Part shown: positions 22,727 to 32,100 of the stretch, piece by piece
How positions within the stretch are numbered: position 1 is the stretch's first letter
Layout: every line of letters starts with the position of its first letter
Assembly: GCA_031772625.1 (NCBI GenBank)
Contig: CM062820.1
Location: 87,154,069-87,218,068 of the forward strand
Source of the DNA: Pinus tabuliformis
Taxonomy: Eukaryota > Streptophyta > Pinopsida > Pinales > Pinaceae
Reading direction: 5' to 3'
Length of the DNA: 64,000 bases
Translations under genes and position numbers: made by a program
Notes under the pieces: model-generated
Seen by the model: the letters and a program-made list of their open reading frames with translations, nothing else
The model's database searches: none
What the model was told of the DNA's origin: nothing

Positions 22727-23403
22727 GGGAAAAACTCTCTACAACTACTTTTATTACAACTTGACCTAAATAGGTCTGAAAGAAAGATGATTACTTAACC
22801 TAATCCTATCCAGAAATAAATGAAAACAAAAAATATCTCGGGCTATGCTCAGGGCTGCCATATCAAAACTGAGTAAATGATGTAGTCCTTGGCGGCTTGG
22901 TGCAGTGTTTTCTGCAATAAATGTGTATGGGTTTCTGCTGTTTTGTTGTCTGTTTGCATTTAAAGCTTTAACTGTGATTTGAGGGCAAGGATGGGCTTAC
23001 GCCTCTTGATTTGACTTTCTGCGGGGCTCATCAATGTTCAGGTGCTTCGAGCCACTAAAAAAAATCTTCGGCTGATATTCTTTGGCTCTTCTTTTTCCTC
23101 TGATACTCTTTGGCAATAAACCGATGCTGTTCTGACGTGTTGTGGGTCTAATCACAAATTAATGGTTGTTGTTCAGCCTCTGTTTCCTTCAAAACTGTTT
23201 TGTGCTCCTTTCTGAGTGCTTCGCGAAGAAAAAGGGTTCATTCGGTGCCTTTCGGGCTTCCTGGGGGCTGTAAAATGAAAAGATTCCCCATTCTGGCCTA
23301 AAAAATCTAGCGATGAGCGATTTGCGCTACAAAAACTGCCTCAGAAACTGATTCCGGGGCTCCGAAGTGCGATTTTTGCTCCTTCGCGCCAAAAAAGTGC
23401 TGA

Positions 23404-23496
23404 TGACGTCAGCATGACGGGACGTTGTACGGCGGGTGACGTCAGCAATGACGTCAGCATGATGACGTGGCGGGATGACGTCAGTGGGTGACGTCA
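23404..23496. promoter_or_regulatory. Cluster of five TGACGTCA sites in the Tat 3' LTR
   Basis: Perfect palindromes TGACGTCA lie at 23404-23411, 23437-23444, 23449-23456, 23476-23483 and 23489-23496, with a related TGACGTGG at 23463-23470. This is the core bound by plant bZIP factors of the TGA group (as-1-like). The other LTR keeps only two intact (33657-33664, 33670-33677). Confidence 0.65.
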
Positions 23497-25102
23497 TCAT
23501 GTACGGACGGTGATGTGGCATGTACAGTGGTGGGGTACGGTGGCAGGGGGCCACGCAGGCGGATGACGCGTCATGGTGACTGGGCAGGGGGGGACGCGGC
23601 AGGTAACGTGGGGCTTACGTCACAAGGGAGGGCGGTAAGCGGTTTTGGGCGCACCGCCTTAGCGCCTGCGCGGTTTTGGGGGGAGGGGCTCCGCCACACC
23701 CCAAAGCTTGACACGTGGCGGAAGTACGGCAGTAATACCGCCCATCTCCCGGACACTAAGCTTCGGGCGGTTCGGGGATGGGAGGGCCCGTCAGCCATAG
23801 ATCTGCGGGGGGGATGATCCAACGGTTGGCGGCGATGGTGAGTCGGTGGGGGTATACGGGCGGGGAATATGAGCAGAATATTCCAAATTTAATACGGCGC
23901 GGCGGTAGGGTTTTAAAACTTAGGTTTAGTGGGTTTGGGGGGTTTATGGAGTTTAAAAACGGGCGGGTTACGATATTTACAGTTAGGACTTAGGAAAGAG
24001 GGGTGGAACATGGATTTTTTGCACGCGGGTTTAATGATTTATGTACAAACTTTGGGTTAGGGGTGGAATAGAGGGATTTTTGAGGTTTTTAGGGCTAGGG
24101 GAGAGGTTATTAATCTGGCCAGGTGTCAGATTAATCCCTGCTTGGACACGGATGGGCTAAAAGCAGCCCCAGATGGACCATTTTTTCCCGGACTTATAAA
24201 GAATATGGCTATATTGCCAGGGAGGGGATATTTACATAGGGGAATTTTATATACAAAGTTGTAGTAGGGGAAGGGGGAAAACTGATAGGGAGTTATATAC
24301 TAGAGTTAGTAGTTAATATGGAGATGATAAGCAGGCGCCAAGGTCAGGGACCTTAGGCTAATTTTGGGGAAAAGAGTTTGAAAAGAAATAAAATCCTTGA
24401 GTGAAGCAGATCTTCACCAAGGCAACTGATATGGAGGATGATGAAACTAAGAGGAATCAAGCAGATCTTGACCTCTTTGGGAAGTTAGTAAGTGACTTGG
24501 GGAATTAGAAGAAGGGGGAGTTAGTTATGTCCACCTTTGAGCTCCTTTGCATGAAAACTACTTGCACTGTAATCTGTAAAGATAAAGCACTTTGTAACAC
24601 AAAATTGATCATAAATTATCATTCTGCAACCACACAGCTACCTACCCAGCCTACCTTTCTAACATTTTTTCTTCTTTTTGGTTTGGGTGCACTTAGACTT
24701 GCAGACCCAGATTTACAATTTTTCTTTTGAATGTTTCCTATCTAAATCTGCACTTATTTCTGCCATGGCCCAGATTAAACAGTTGGGTCCCTTTGATTCT
24801 CTACCTATCTACAGATCTGCCAAGATTAAACTGTTTGGACAAATATCATTCTCTATATTCTAAAATAGGAAATTGAAACCTAGGGAGACCAAGATTAAAC
24901 TGTTTGGACCTCCCTTAAATGAAAACTCTTCAAAACTGGAACAACTCATCAAAAAATGGAATACAGCAGTGCATTTGGACTAAGCATACTTCATGGCACC
25001 TCGTGGAAATATGGAACACTGCAGCCTGCAAAGTATGACATATTTGGCATGTAAAAATGTCAATCATGAAAGATGATACCCTGTTGCAACAGGAGGCTAA
25101 CA

Positions 25103-25574
25103 GTGGCTCCACTTGGGGATGGATTTTCCTTGTGAAAAGCCAAGAACAGCAGGTCAGACTGCCTTGATCTTCTGTGGTTGTTGTAGACTGGAAACATTTG
25201 TTCTGGCTACTAAAAATATAAACTTTGAACTATGAATGACCTCCTCCTCAACTGGATTACTGTGAATTGTACAGCATCGCCTGCTTTCTTCTGCGTGCTT
25301 GATAATTATGTACAATGCTGCTGGAACATGCCTTTGATTGCGGATAGTTCTTTTCTACCATGAATTGCTTGTAATGTGACAGTTTTCCTTTTACTGTTTT
25401 GTGCATTGGTGCAAAGACAAAGTTTTCAGAACTGGGGCACTTGCATCAGCTACGTCTTCACAGAATTTACTGTTGTTCTTTAGACAATCGGCTTGCTTAT
25501 AAAAATGAAAACAAAGTGTTGATATATACAAATAAGACTGTACAAAGATATATACAAAACTGCATTGTGTCCCT
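25103..25574 (-). other. Tat 3' untranslated region and purine-rich end
   Basis: Lies between the pol stop and the 3' LTR. The minus strand next to the LTR reads ATCCCCAAGTGGAGCCAC, a weak polypurine tract. No gene seen. Confidence 0.5.
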
Positions 25575-28500
25575 TTAAAAGGGGTCATGGTAATGCTTCA
25601 GCATACGACCATTGATAGGGCCCTCTTCAGCAGAACAATCCTCTACAGATCTGAGAAAATAAGTGTTATTTCCCTGAACAGCAAAAATAACCAATGGACC
25701 TCTCCATAGAAAATCAAACTTGGCATGTTTGCCCTTGTCTTCCCTTCTTGAGTTCCATCTTAGAACTTTGTCACCAACATTGAAATCCTCAGCCTTAGCT
25801 CTCTTATCAAACATCTTTTTGAGCTTTTCTTGCACAATTTGAGCTCTGTCATAAACTTGTTCTCTGGTTTGCTGCAGATGGATGGTTTGATTGATTCTTC
25901 TTTGAATGTCATTCAGTTTAGCCTGAATCTCTTGTAATAGCTTGATAGTAGGAATTCCCAGGGATGAAGGAAATCTAGCCTCCATGCCATATATTAGCTC
26001 ATAAGGGCTCATCCCAATTGATCTTTTGCTTGAAAGTCTGTCTGCCCATAGGGCATTTACCAGTTTTTTGTGCCAGTTCTTCTTGTTTTCTTCCAGCACT
26101 TTCTTTATGATGTTGATGAGGCTTTTGTTAGATGATTCGGCTAAGCCATTACCTTGAGGGTAATAGGCTATGGAGTGGCCCAAGGTCATATGAAATCCGT
26201 GGAAAAAATTAATCATTTTTTTGGACTTAAAGGCAGCGGCATTGTCAGTGATGATTTTCTCAGGGCAGCCAAATCTGGAAAGGATATTGCACTCAAGGAA
26301 TTGGATAATGATGGTGTCATTGGCTTGTCTATAGGGAATGGCTTCAACCCACTTAGTGAAATAGTTGGTGGCTGTTAGGATCCATTTGTGTTGGCCTGAG
26401 GAAGAGGGATGGATTTCTCCAATGAAGTCAAGACCCCATTGTTGAAAAGGTTGTTCGGTTGAGATGGGTTTAAGGGGCAGGGGTAACAGCTTTCTCTTGC
26501 CCTCAAAAATTTGGCATTTGTGACATGACATGGCAAACTTCTTTACATCTGCAAAAAGAGAGGGCCAATAAAAACCAGCCCTTATAATTTTATCAGCAGT
26601 GGACTTCCAATATAGATGTCCTCCACAATCACCTACATGGAATTCTTTCATGACATTGTTAGTTTCATTCATGGTTAAACAATTAAGCAATATGCCTTCA
26701 TGATTTCTCCAAAATAATGCACCATCTATAACACAAAACTTTAAAGCCTTCATTTTCAAAAATCTTTTCTTGGTTTTGGACAATCCTGGGGGAGCACACA
26801 GGTTTAACAATACAAAGCATATATCAGTGTACCATGGGGATTGTAAAAATATTTCACTGATCTGTGGAGTCGCCAGCTCCGGTTCATTGTCCAGCTGGTT
26901 AATCTCTAAGGCTTGAAAATTTATTTCGGACATCAGTTTAGCTAAACCTTGTCCCTTTATCAGCTTGGTTGGTTTTACTTCTATGTCATATTCAAGGATG
27001 TTTGCAATCCACTTGCCTCTTTTGCCTTCTAATCCCTCTTGGGTCAATATGTCTTTTACAGCAGCGTGTGGGACATAGGCAATCACGTGTGAATATAAAA
27101 TGTACACTCTGAAATCCTTGATGGCCTTAACAAGTACGTAGGCTTGCTTTTCCATTATTGGGTATTTCAAAGGGGCATCTCTTAGAGCTTGGCTGAAAAA
27201 AGCGATTGGTTTTTCAGCTCCTTGCTCATCCTTTTGCAAAAGGACAGCGGCTATAGTGTGATCAGATGCAAACGAAAATATGATAAAATCTTTGTCAAAC
27301 TGTGGGCTAGTTAGGACATGGGTTTGTGTTAAGGCTGATTTGATACTCTCAAATGCTTGCTTGGTTTCAAGAGACCATTTTACCTTGGCATCCTTCTTTA
27401 ACATGTTGCTTAACAATCTTATCAGCTCAGCTAGATTTGGAATAAATCTTCTCAAGAAGTTGATTTTCCCAAGGAATGCTTGTAGCTCTTTAATGTTTCT
27501 TGGAAATGGGATTTGGAGGATTTCTTGTATTCTTTCGGGATCAATTCTGATTCCATCCTTTGATATGATGTGGCCAAGTAATTTGCCTTCTTCGAGGCCA
27601 AACAGAGACTTCTTGGGGTTCGAGGAAATGCCATATTTCCTACATGTCATGAAAATTTTCCTGAGATGCTTGAGGTGTTCTTCATCAGATTTGGAAAATG
27701 GGGTCAAGTCATCAAGGTAGACAACTAGGAAGTCATGTATTTCTTTGGTGAAAGCAATATCCATTGCACGTTGAAAGGTAGCACCAGCATTTTTAAGGCC
27801 AAATGGCATCTTTACATATTTGAACGTTCCCCACGGTGTAGTAAAAGTTGATTTGTCTTGGTCGTCCGAGTGAACAAGTATTTGGTTGAAACCTGAAAAA
27901 CCATCTAACAAAGATATTCTAGATGATCCCACTACTCTTTGCAAGATGTGGTCCATTTTAGGCAAAGGGTAATGGTCTTTTAGGGAGACTTGATTTAAAT
28001 TTCTGAGATCTACACAAAGTCTGATTTCTCCTGTCTTTTTTCTCGTAGGAACAAGATTGGACACCCATTCAGAGAATCTGATAGGTGCTATGATTCCTGC
28101 TTCAAACATCCTCTTTACTTCCTTCTCAATCGGGGGAAGAAGCATAGGGTTAATTCTTCTAAGTTTCTGTTTGAAGGGTTTCTGGTTTGGTTTTAAAGGA
28201 ATGGTGTGTTGGATCACCGAGGTGTCATAGGATTTCAAATCCTCATAGCTCCAAGCAAATACATCTTGGAACTCTTTGAATAAGTCAATATACTTGGGCT
28301 TTTGATCAGGTGGTAAATTTTTGGACAGTTTGATCATTTTTGGCTTTTCTGCTATCCCAATGTTGTGTTCCTCTATATCAGTGTTCATAGGCTGCAATTT
28401 TGGCTTTCTTGGCACGTCATTAGCATCAAACATGTCTTCTAATGGGGTTAGGCCAGCAGGCAGAAAGTTATCCTTTAAGTCAATGATGTCTGCCTCTATT

Positions 28501-30764
28501 TTGGCTATATCTTCCAAGTGTATTTGTTTCAGCTGTTCTATGTTTTCTTTGTCAAAAATAGTTGGTTTCAGGATTTGCTTGACTGTTGCAGCCGTTATAT
28601 CTTGCTGATTTTCATTTGTTTGGTGTTGGGAGCCATTCATAGCATCCATGTCGATGTTAATATTCGAAAACTCATGCTCAAGGGTGAGGAAATTATTAAT
28701 CTGGGCATCATTTTCGAATACTTGCCAATCTTTAACGTTATTTGGGACAGTGGTCCTATGTTTTATTTCAGTTGTAAAGTGATGGTTTGGGTCAAAAGGA
28801 AGCTTGCATGTACTAGCAAAGGTGGCTAGGCTGTGTGCATGAATGTTGTGATTTCTGGAAATCTTGTCAAGCTTGAATTCAGTGAATGCCTGGAGTATAT
28901 TAGTAGCAGCGGTCCTATAGGCTCTCATTCTGTTGTCATTGGTTACAAAATTGCCTTTCATCTGTTGTATGATTAAATCAGAGTCTCCTAAAATAGACAC
29001 TTTTGCAGCTCCTAGAGCTTTGACGAGTTTAAGGCCTAAAAGCAGTGCCTCATACTCTGCCATGTTATTTGTGCATTTGAAGTTCAGTCTGTAGGCATGG
29101 CCTTCTGCATGGTTGTTATATGTGTTGTGAATCCATACACCTGCCCCTGCTCCTAACTTGTCGATAGAGCCATCAAACTCTAAATACCATGTGATTTCTT
29201 GCTTATGGTCAGTATCAAGAGATTGAGCTGTTTTAGGATTGGGCAGATTTAAAATTTCTGTTTGGGGAACTTCTTTTGGTAGGCTGGTTGCATCAACTGC
29301 TGTGACAGTTTCGTCAGTGTGTGCAATTGATTCTTCGTTGATGTGTGCTTGTTGCTCTACAGTAAAGGGCTCATTATCAATTGGAGAATTTGTATCATCA
29401 TTAAACAAAATAAAGGAATCCATATCAGAGTGGATCGAGTAAATGGGAAAATTTTCAGGCTTGCTCTCACTACTTACCACATATTTCATGAGCGTTTCTC
29501 TATACAGTCTCTTTGGTTGCCCAAAGACTGAAATGGTGGCATAGGAAAGGTCTAATTGAAGGGATCCTTGGAGCTTTGCTCCCCATGATCTTGACAGGAG
29601 CATACCGTACTTTGGTGGAATGTTAGCAACCACTACATCCATGAGGATGGTGTTGTTGGGATATTGGACTAAGGAGACACACAAGTCTTTGATGAGGCCT
29701 AGACATTTCACTTGACTTGAGTCAAATGAGTATAAATCTTTGTAAGGTCTTGTAACATCAAGATTCAGTTTTTCCATAACTGCTTTGGGCATAAGATTGT
29801 GTGATGCCCCTGAGTCAAACATAGCGTTGTGCAAAACTTTGTCATGTATATGCAAACTGACATAAAAGGGTGGGACCGGTCCATGTGTTGATTTTCCATT
29901 AACTTCTGGGCCAAATAGCAGCTCTGGGGTGTCATCTAAAACATTTACATCATCCTTAACCTCTGGCATTTGAAGTGATCTTTGAATTTGCTGCCTATAT
30001 ACATTGTGTTTGGCAAGTTCTGAGAGGGGAATGGATATTTTTAACTTAGCTATTTCTGTCTCTAAGTTAAATGGCTTTTCCAGTGGAGTCTTGGTGTTGA
30101 TAATGGCAGTTTTTTCTGTTTCATTTGAATGGTCTGCGTTTTGCTCTTGTTTATCAGCGTTATGGGAAGTTTTTGCTTGCGGTTTTTCAACTTCAGGAAA
30201 GTTTTTTGGAACCCTGTTCGAGCTTTCTTTCGAGGAAGAAGGTGACAAAGGCTGATCTTTGGAAGGCTGTATTTCTGTTATGTCTTCTACAGTCACTTGA
30301 TGTGGGTTTGGAACAGGTATATCAGCTGGTTCTGTTATGACAGCCTTGCCTTTGATCTTGTTGGGCTGTTTGCTATCCTTTGTTTTGCTAGGTTCGGAAA
30401 TGTCAATGGTCCTAGTTCTCAGCTTATATTGTTTGTGTACTTCATACATAGCAGTATCATAACCTTGTTTAAAATCAAAAGACTCACCAGACCTAGTCTG
30501 AAACTGATTGTAATCGGGTTCATTTTGGTCTTCTTGGGATAGGACAGTTTGGTGCTCGCCCTTTAGATCCATTAAGTTCATGTGAGTGTCCTCTATGGGT
30601 TCACTAGAAGTAGATCCTTCAACATAATTATCTTGGAAAGGGGGTCTTATATCATGGTCTTGATTAGGCCTACCAGCATTTGTGTTCTGCGTTTTCCTAA
30701 AATTTGGGTTCCTTATGGTATTAGACTGTTTTCCTTCCCATGAAGCTTTTCTCTCAACATTTTT
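25575..30764 (-). CDS. Tat pol polyprotein: protease, archaeal-type RNase H, reverse transcriptase, RNase H, integrase
   Basis: Open frame from 30764, first ATG at 30581 (1668 residues). After a low-complexity N-terminus: protease with FDSGASHNLMP (Asp about residue 256); archaeal-type RNase H (about 465-605: WYLEFDGS, NNMAEYEALLLGLKL, ILGDSDLIIQQMKG, then HAHSLATFAS); reverse transcriptase (about 770-1060: CVDLRNLNQ, LLDGFSGFNQI, MPFGLKNAGATFQ, VVYLDDLTPFS near 955); native RNase H (FSFASDHTIAAVLLQ, about 1100); integrase (HHCC zinc motif ending CHKCQ, GLDFIGE, KIITDNAAAF, NGLAESSNKSL); C-terminus with GPLVIF and NGRMLKHYHDPF, no chromodomain. All main catalytic acids are visible except the last acid of the archaeal RNase H, which is His (codon 28833-28835). 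It could still encode working reverse transcriptase and integrase. Confidence 0.95.
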   Translation of the reverse strand, partial: KNVERKASWEGKQSNTIRNPNFRKTQNTNAGRPNQDHDIRPPFQDNYVEGSTSSEPIEDTHMNLMDLKGEHQTVLSQEDQNEPDYNQFQTRSGESFDFKQGYDTAMYEVHKQYKLRTRTIDISEPSKTKDSKQPNKIKGKAVITEPADIPVPNPHQVTVEDITEIQPSKDQPLSPSSSKESSNRVPKNFPEVEKPQAKTSHNADKQEQNADHSNETEKTAIINTKTPLEKPFNLETEIAKLKISIPLSELAKHNVYRQQIQRSLQMPEVKDDVNVLDDTPELLFGPEVNGKSTHGPVPPFYVSLHIHDKVLHNAMFDSGASHNLMPKAVMEKLNLDVTRPYKDLYSFDSSQVKCLGLIKDLCVSLVQYPNNTILMDVVVANIPPKYGMLLSRSWGAKLQGSLQLDLSYATISVFGQPKRLYRETLMKYVVSSESKPENFPIYSIHSDMDSFILFNDDTNSPIDNEPFTVEQQAHINEESIAHTDETVTAVDATSLPKEVPQTEILNLPNPKTAQSLDTDHKQEITWYLEFDGSIDKLGAGAGVWIHNTYNNHAEGHAYRLNFKCTNNMAEYEALLLGLKLVKALGAAKVSILGDSDLIIQQMKGNFVTNDNRMRAYRTAATNILQAFTEFKLDKISRNHNIHAHSLATFASTCKLPFDPNHHFTTEIKHRTTVPNNVKDWQVFENDAQINNFLTLEHEFSNINIDMDAMNGSQHQTNENQQDITAATVKQILKPTIFDKENIEQLKQIHLEDIAKIEADIIDLKDNFLPAGLTPLEDMFDANDVPRKPKLQPMNTDIEEHNIGIAEKPKMIKLSKNLPPDQKPKYIDLFKEFQDVFAWSYEDLKSYDTSVIQHTIPLKPNQKPFKQKLRRINPMLLPPIEKEVKRMFEAGIIAPIRFSEWVSNLVPTRKKTGEIRLCVDLRNLNQVSLKDHYPLPKMDHILQRVVGSSRISLLDGFSGFNQILVHSDDQDKSTFTTPWGTFKYVKMPFGLKNAGATFQRAMDIAFTKEIHDFLVVYLDDLTPFSKSDEEHLKHLRKIFMTCRKYGISSNPKKSLFGLEEGKLLGHIISKDGIRIDPERIQEILQIPFPRNIKELQAFLGKINFLRRFIPNLAELIRLLSNMLKKDAKVKWSLETKQAFESIKSALTQTHVLTSPQFDKDFIIFSFASDHTIAAVLLQKDEQGAEKPIAFFSQALRDAPLKYPIMEKQAYVLVKAIKDFRVYILYSHVIAYVPHAAVKDILTQEGLEGKRGKWIANILEYDIEVKPTKLIKGQGLAKLMSEINFQALEINQLDNEPELATPQISEIFLQSPWYTDICFVLLNLCAPPGLSKTKKRFLKMKALKFCVIDGALFWRNHEGILLNCLTMNETNNVMKEFHVGDCGGHLYWKSTADKIIRAGFYWPSLFADVKKFAMSCHKCQIFEGKRKLLPLPLKPISTEQPFQQWGLDFIGEIHPSSSGQHKWILTATNYFTKWVEAIPYRQANDTIIIQFLECNILSRFGCPEKIITDNAAAFKSKKMINFFHGFHMTLGHSIAYYPQGNGLAESSNKSLINIIKKVLEENKKNWHKKLVNALWADRLSSKRSIGMSPYELIYGMEARFPSSLGIPTIKLLQEIQAKLNDIQRRINQTIHLQQTREQVYDRAQIVQEKLKKMFDKRAKAEDFNVGDKVLRWNSRREDKGKHAKFDFLWRGPLVIFAVQGNNTYFLRSVEDCSAEEGPINGRMLKHYHDPF

Positions 30765-31851
30765 CTACTCTTTCTCCCAGCCTTTGTAGGCCATTGATGA
30801 TAGCATCAAGCTTTTGATCAAAAGCTGAGGGTTCTTCCTTAAAGGTGGTTCTTCTTTCCATTCTAGCTCTGTTTCTTTTGGCAATTAAATTGGCTTCTAC
30901 GCTGACAGCAACATTTTGCATGTCCGCAAGGGTCTGAGGAGCTCTTTCTTTTAACTGGTATGCCATATCCGGGTCGAATCCATCGGGAAATTTGTACAAG
31001 GCAAGGTCAGGTGGAGGCCTTAAGTTCTGTGGTATTGCGTTATATACATTATTGAATCTTGCATAGTACTCCAAAATAGTCTCTTGAGGACCTCATTTGA
31101 TCGTATCATATTCAGCTAGTATGTGCAAGGGGTCTTTCTCTTTCTCCCATCTGTTGGTAAAGGATTGGTAAAGCTCATCTGGGGTGGTTATGGAATTTGC
31201 AGCAAGTGATCTGAACCAAGTTCTTACATCACCTGTTAAACTCTGAACAAAAATTCTCATTCTTACGCTATCATCATCTATTTCGTAGTTTTCAAAATAA
31301 TCTTGCATCTTTTTGGTATGTCGAACAGCTGTGAAAGGACCGGTGCTGTCAAAATAGGTAATTTTAGATTGGTACTCTTGAGGTAAAGCCCTAGCATTAG
31401 TAGGTAATTGCAGGGGTGCATATCTATTATCCATATTGGCAGGTATAAGTGGAACAACAGGGATAAGTGGAACAACTGGAGTAACGGGGATCACAGGAGT
31501 AACTGGGACGCTGGAAACAACAGTAGTGTTAGTATGTACAGTGGATGAAGGTGTGGAAGGAGTACTACGAGATGTAGATGATGAACTAAGGGAAATAGGG
31601 GTTGAACGGAACAAAACCTTGACAGGAGTCGGAATACTGCTAGGGTAAGCTGTTTCAGGGCTCAAATCAGCAAAATTTTCCTGTCCTTCTTGCTTCCTAA
31701 GGATTTTCGAGATTATGTTAGGGTTTTCAAAAACTGCTGGAGGGTTGGGATCTGGATTTGATCTGGTATATCGTGGATTTTTCTTGGGAGCCAGCTTCCG
31801 AATTGTTTTTTGGGTATTTTTCCTGGGAATGTTTTTGTAATCGACAAGGGA
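30754..31851 (-). pseudogene. Tat gag with one internal stop
   Basis: The frame is open from 31851 with no ATG; the N-terminal part is Pro/Ser/Thr-rich with VTPVIPVTPVVPLIPVVPLI repeats. The capsid-like core reads MQDYFENYEIDDDSVRMRIF, GDVRTWFRSLAANSI, ELYQSFTNRWEKEKDPLHIL. A TGA at 31095-31093 interrupts it where Arg (CGA) is likely. The frame then continues (ETILEYYARFNNVYNAIPQN, MAYQLKERAPQTLADMQNVA) to a TGA at 30756-30754. Pol starts in the +1 frame and overlaps here at an A-run. The capsid pattern is typical of Tat gag; no zinc knuckle is seen. The missing ATG may reflect mutation or a spliced leader. Confidence 0.85.
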
Positions 31852-32079
31852 CTATTTAAAATTTGGGACAGCTTATTTGTAACTTAAAACTAGCATGAAG
31901 ATTGACTGAAGCAGCATTTATTTACTCCTGTTAATGCAAAGCAAAAAACAGTTTCAAAAGCTTCCTGGCTGACATTCAGGCTTCATCTGTAGTTTTAAGA
32001 GATAAACAGCAATTGGAAAGTTTGATTTATGGTCTCAGCGGAGCTTTCTTACCTTCTTCGTGAAACTATCTGAGGAAGT

Positions 32080-32097
32080 TCCCCAGTGGAGTCGCCA
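32080..32097 (-). promoter_or_regulatory. Tat primer binding site
   Basis: The minus strand reads TGGCGACTCCACTGGGGA three bases after the 5' LTR. It differs from the tRNA-Met site and resembles sites reported for Tat/Ogre elements (tRNA-Arg, from memory and unverified). Confidence 0.75.
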
Positions 32098-32100
32098 TTA

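Larger units (their letters stand above)
21891..25102 (-). repeat. Tat 3' LTR
   Basis: 3212 bp. In element orientation it begins TGTTAGCCTCC at 25102 and ends GTGATAACA at 21891. It contains a TGACGTCA cluster (23404-23496), a GC-rich block (23400-23830) and a TATA box (22726-22719). Short open frames inside it recur in the other LTR only because the LTRs are near-identical. Confidence 0.95.

Noticed and set aside
23488..23822. Long GC-rich open frames on both strands, recurring at 33678-34004
   Set aside because: They lie inside the Tat LTRs, recur only because the LTRs are near-identical, and have no domain.
24527..24863. Overlapping open frames repeated at 34708-35044
   Set aside because: Also LTR sequence; the apparent conservation is LTR identity, not selection.
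27280..27720. 146-residue plus-strand open frame
   Set aside because: Antisense shadow of the Tat reverse transcriptase.
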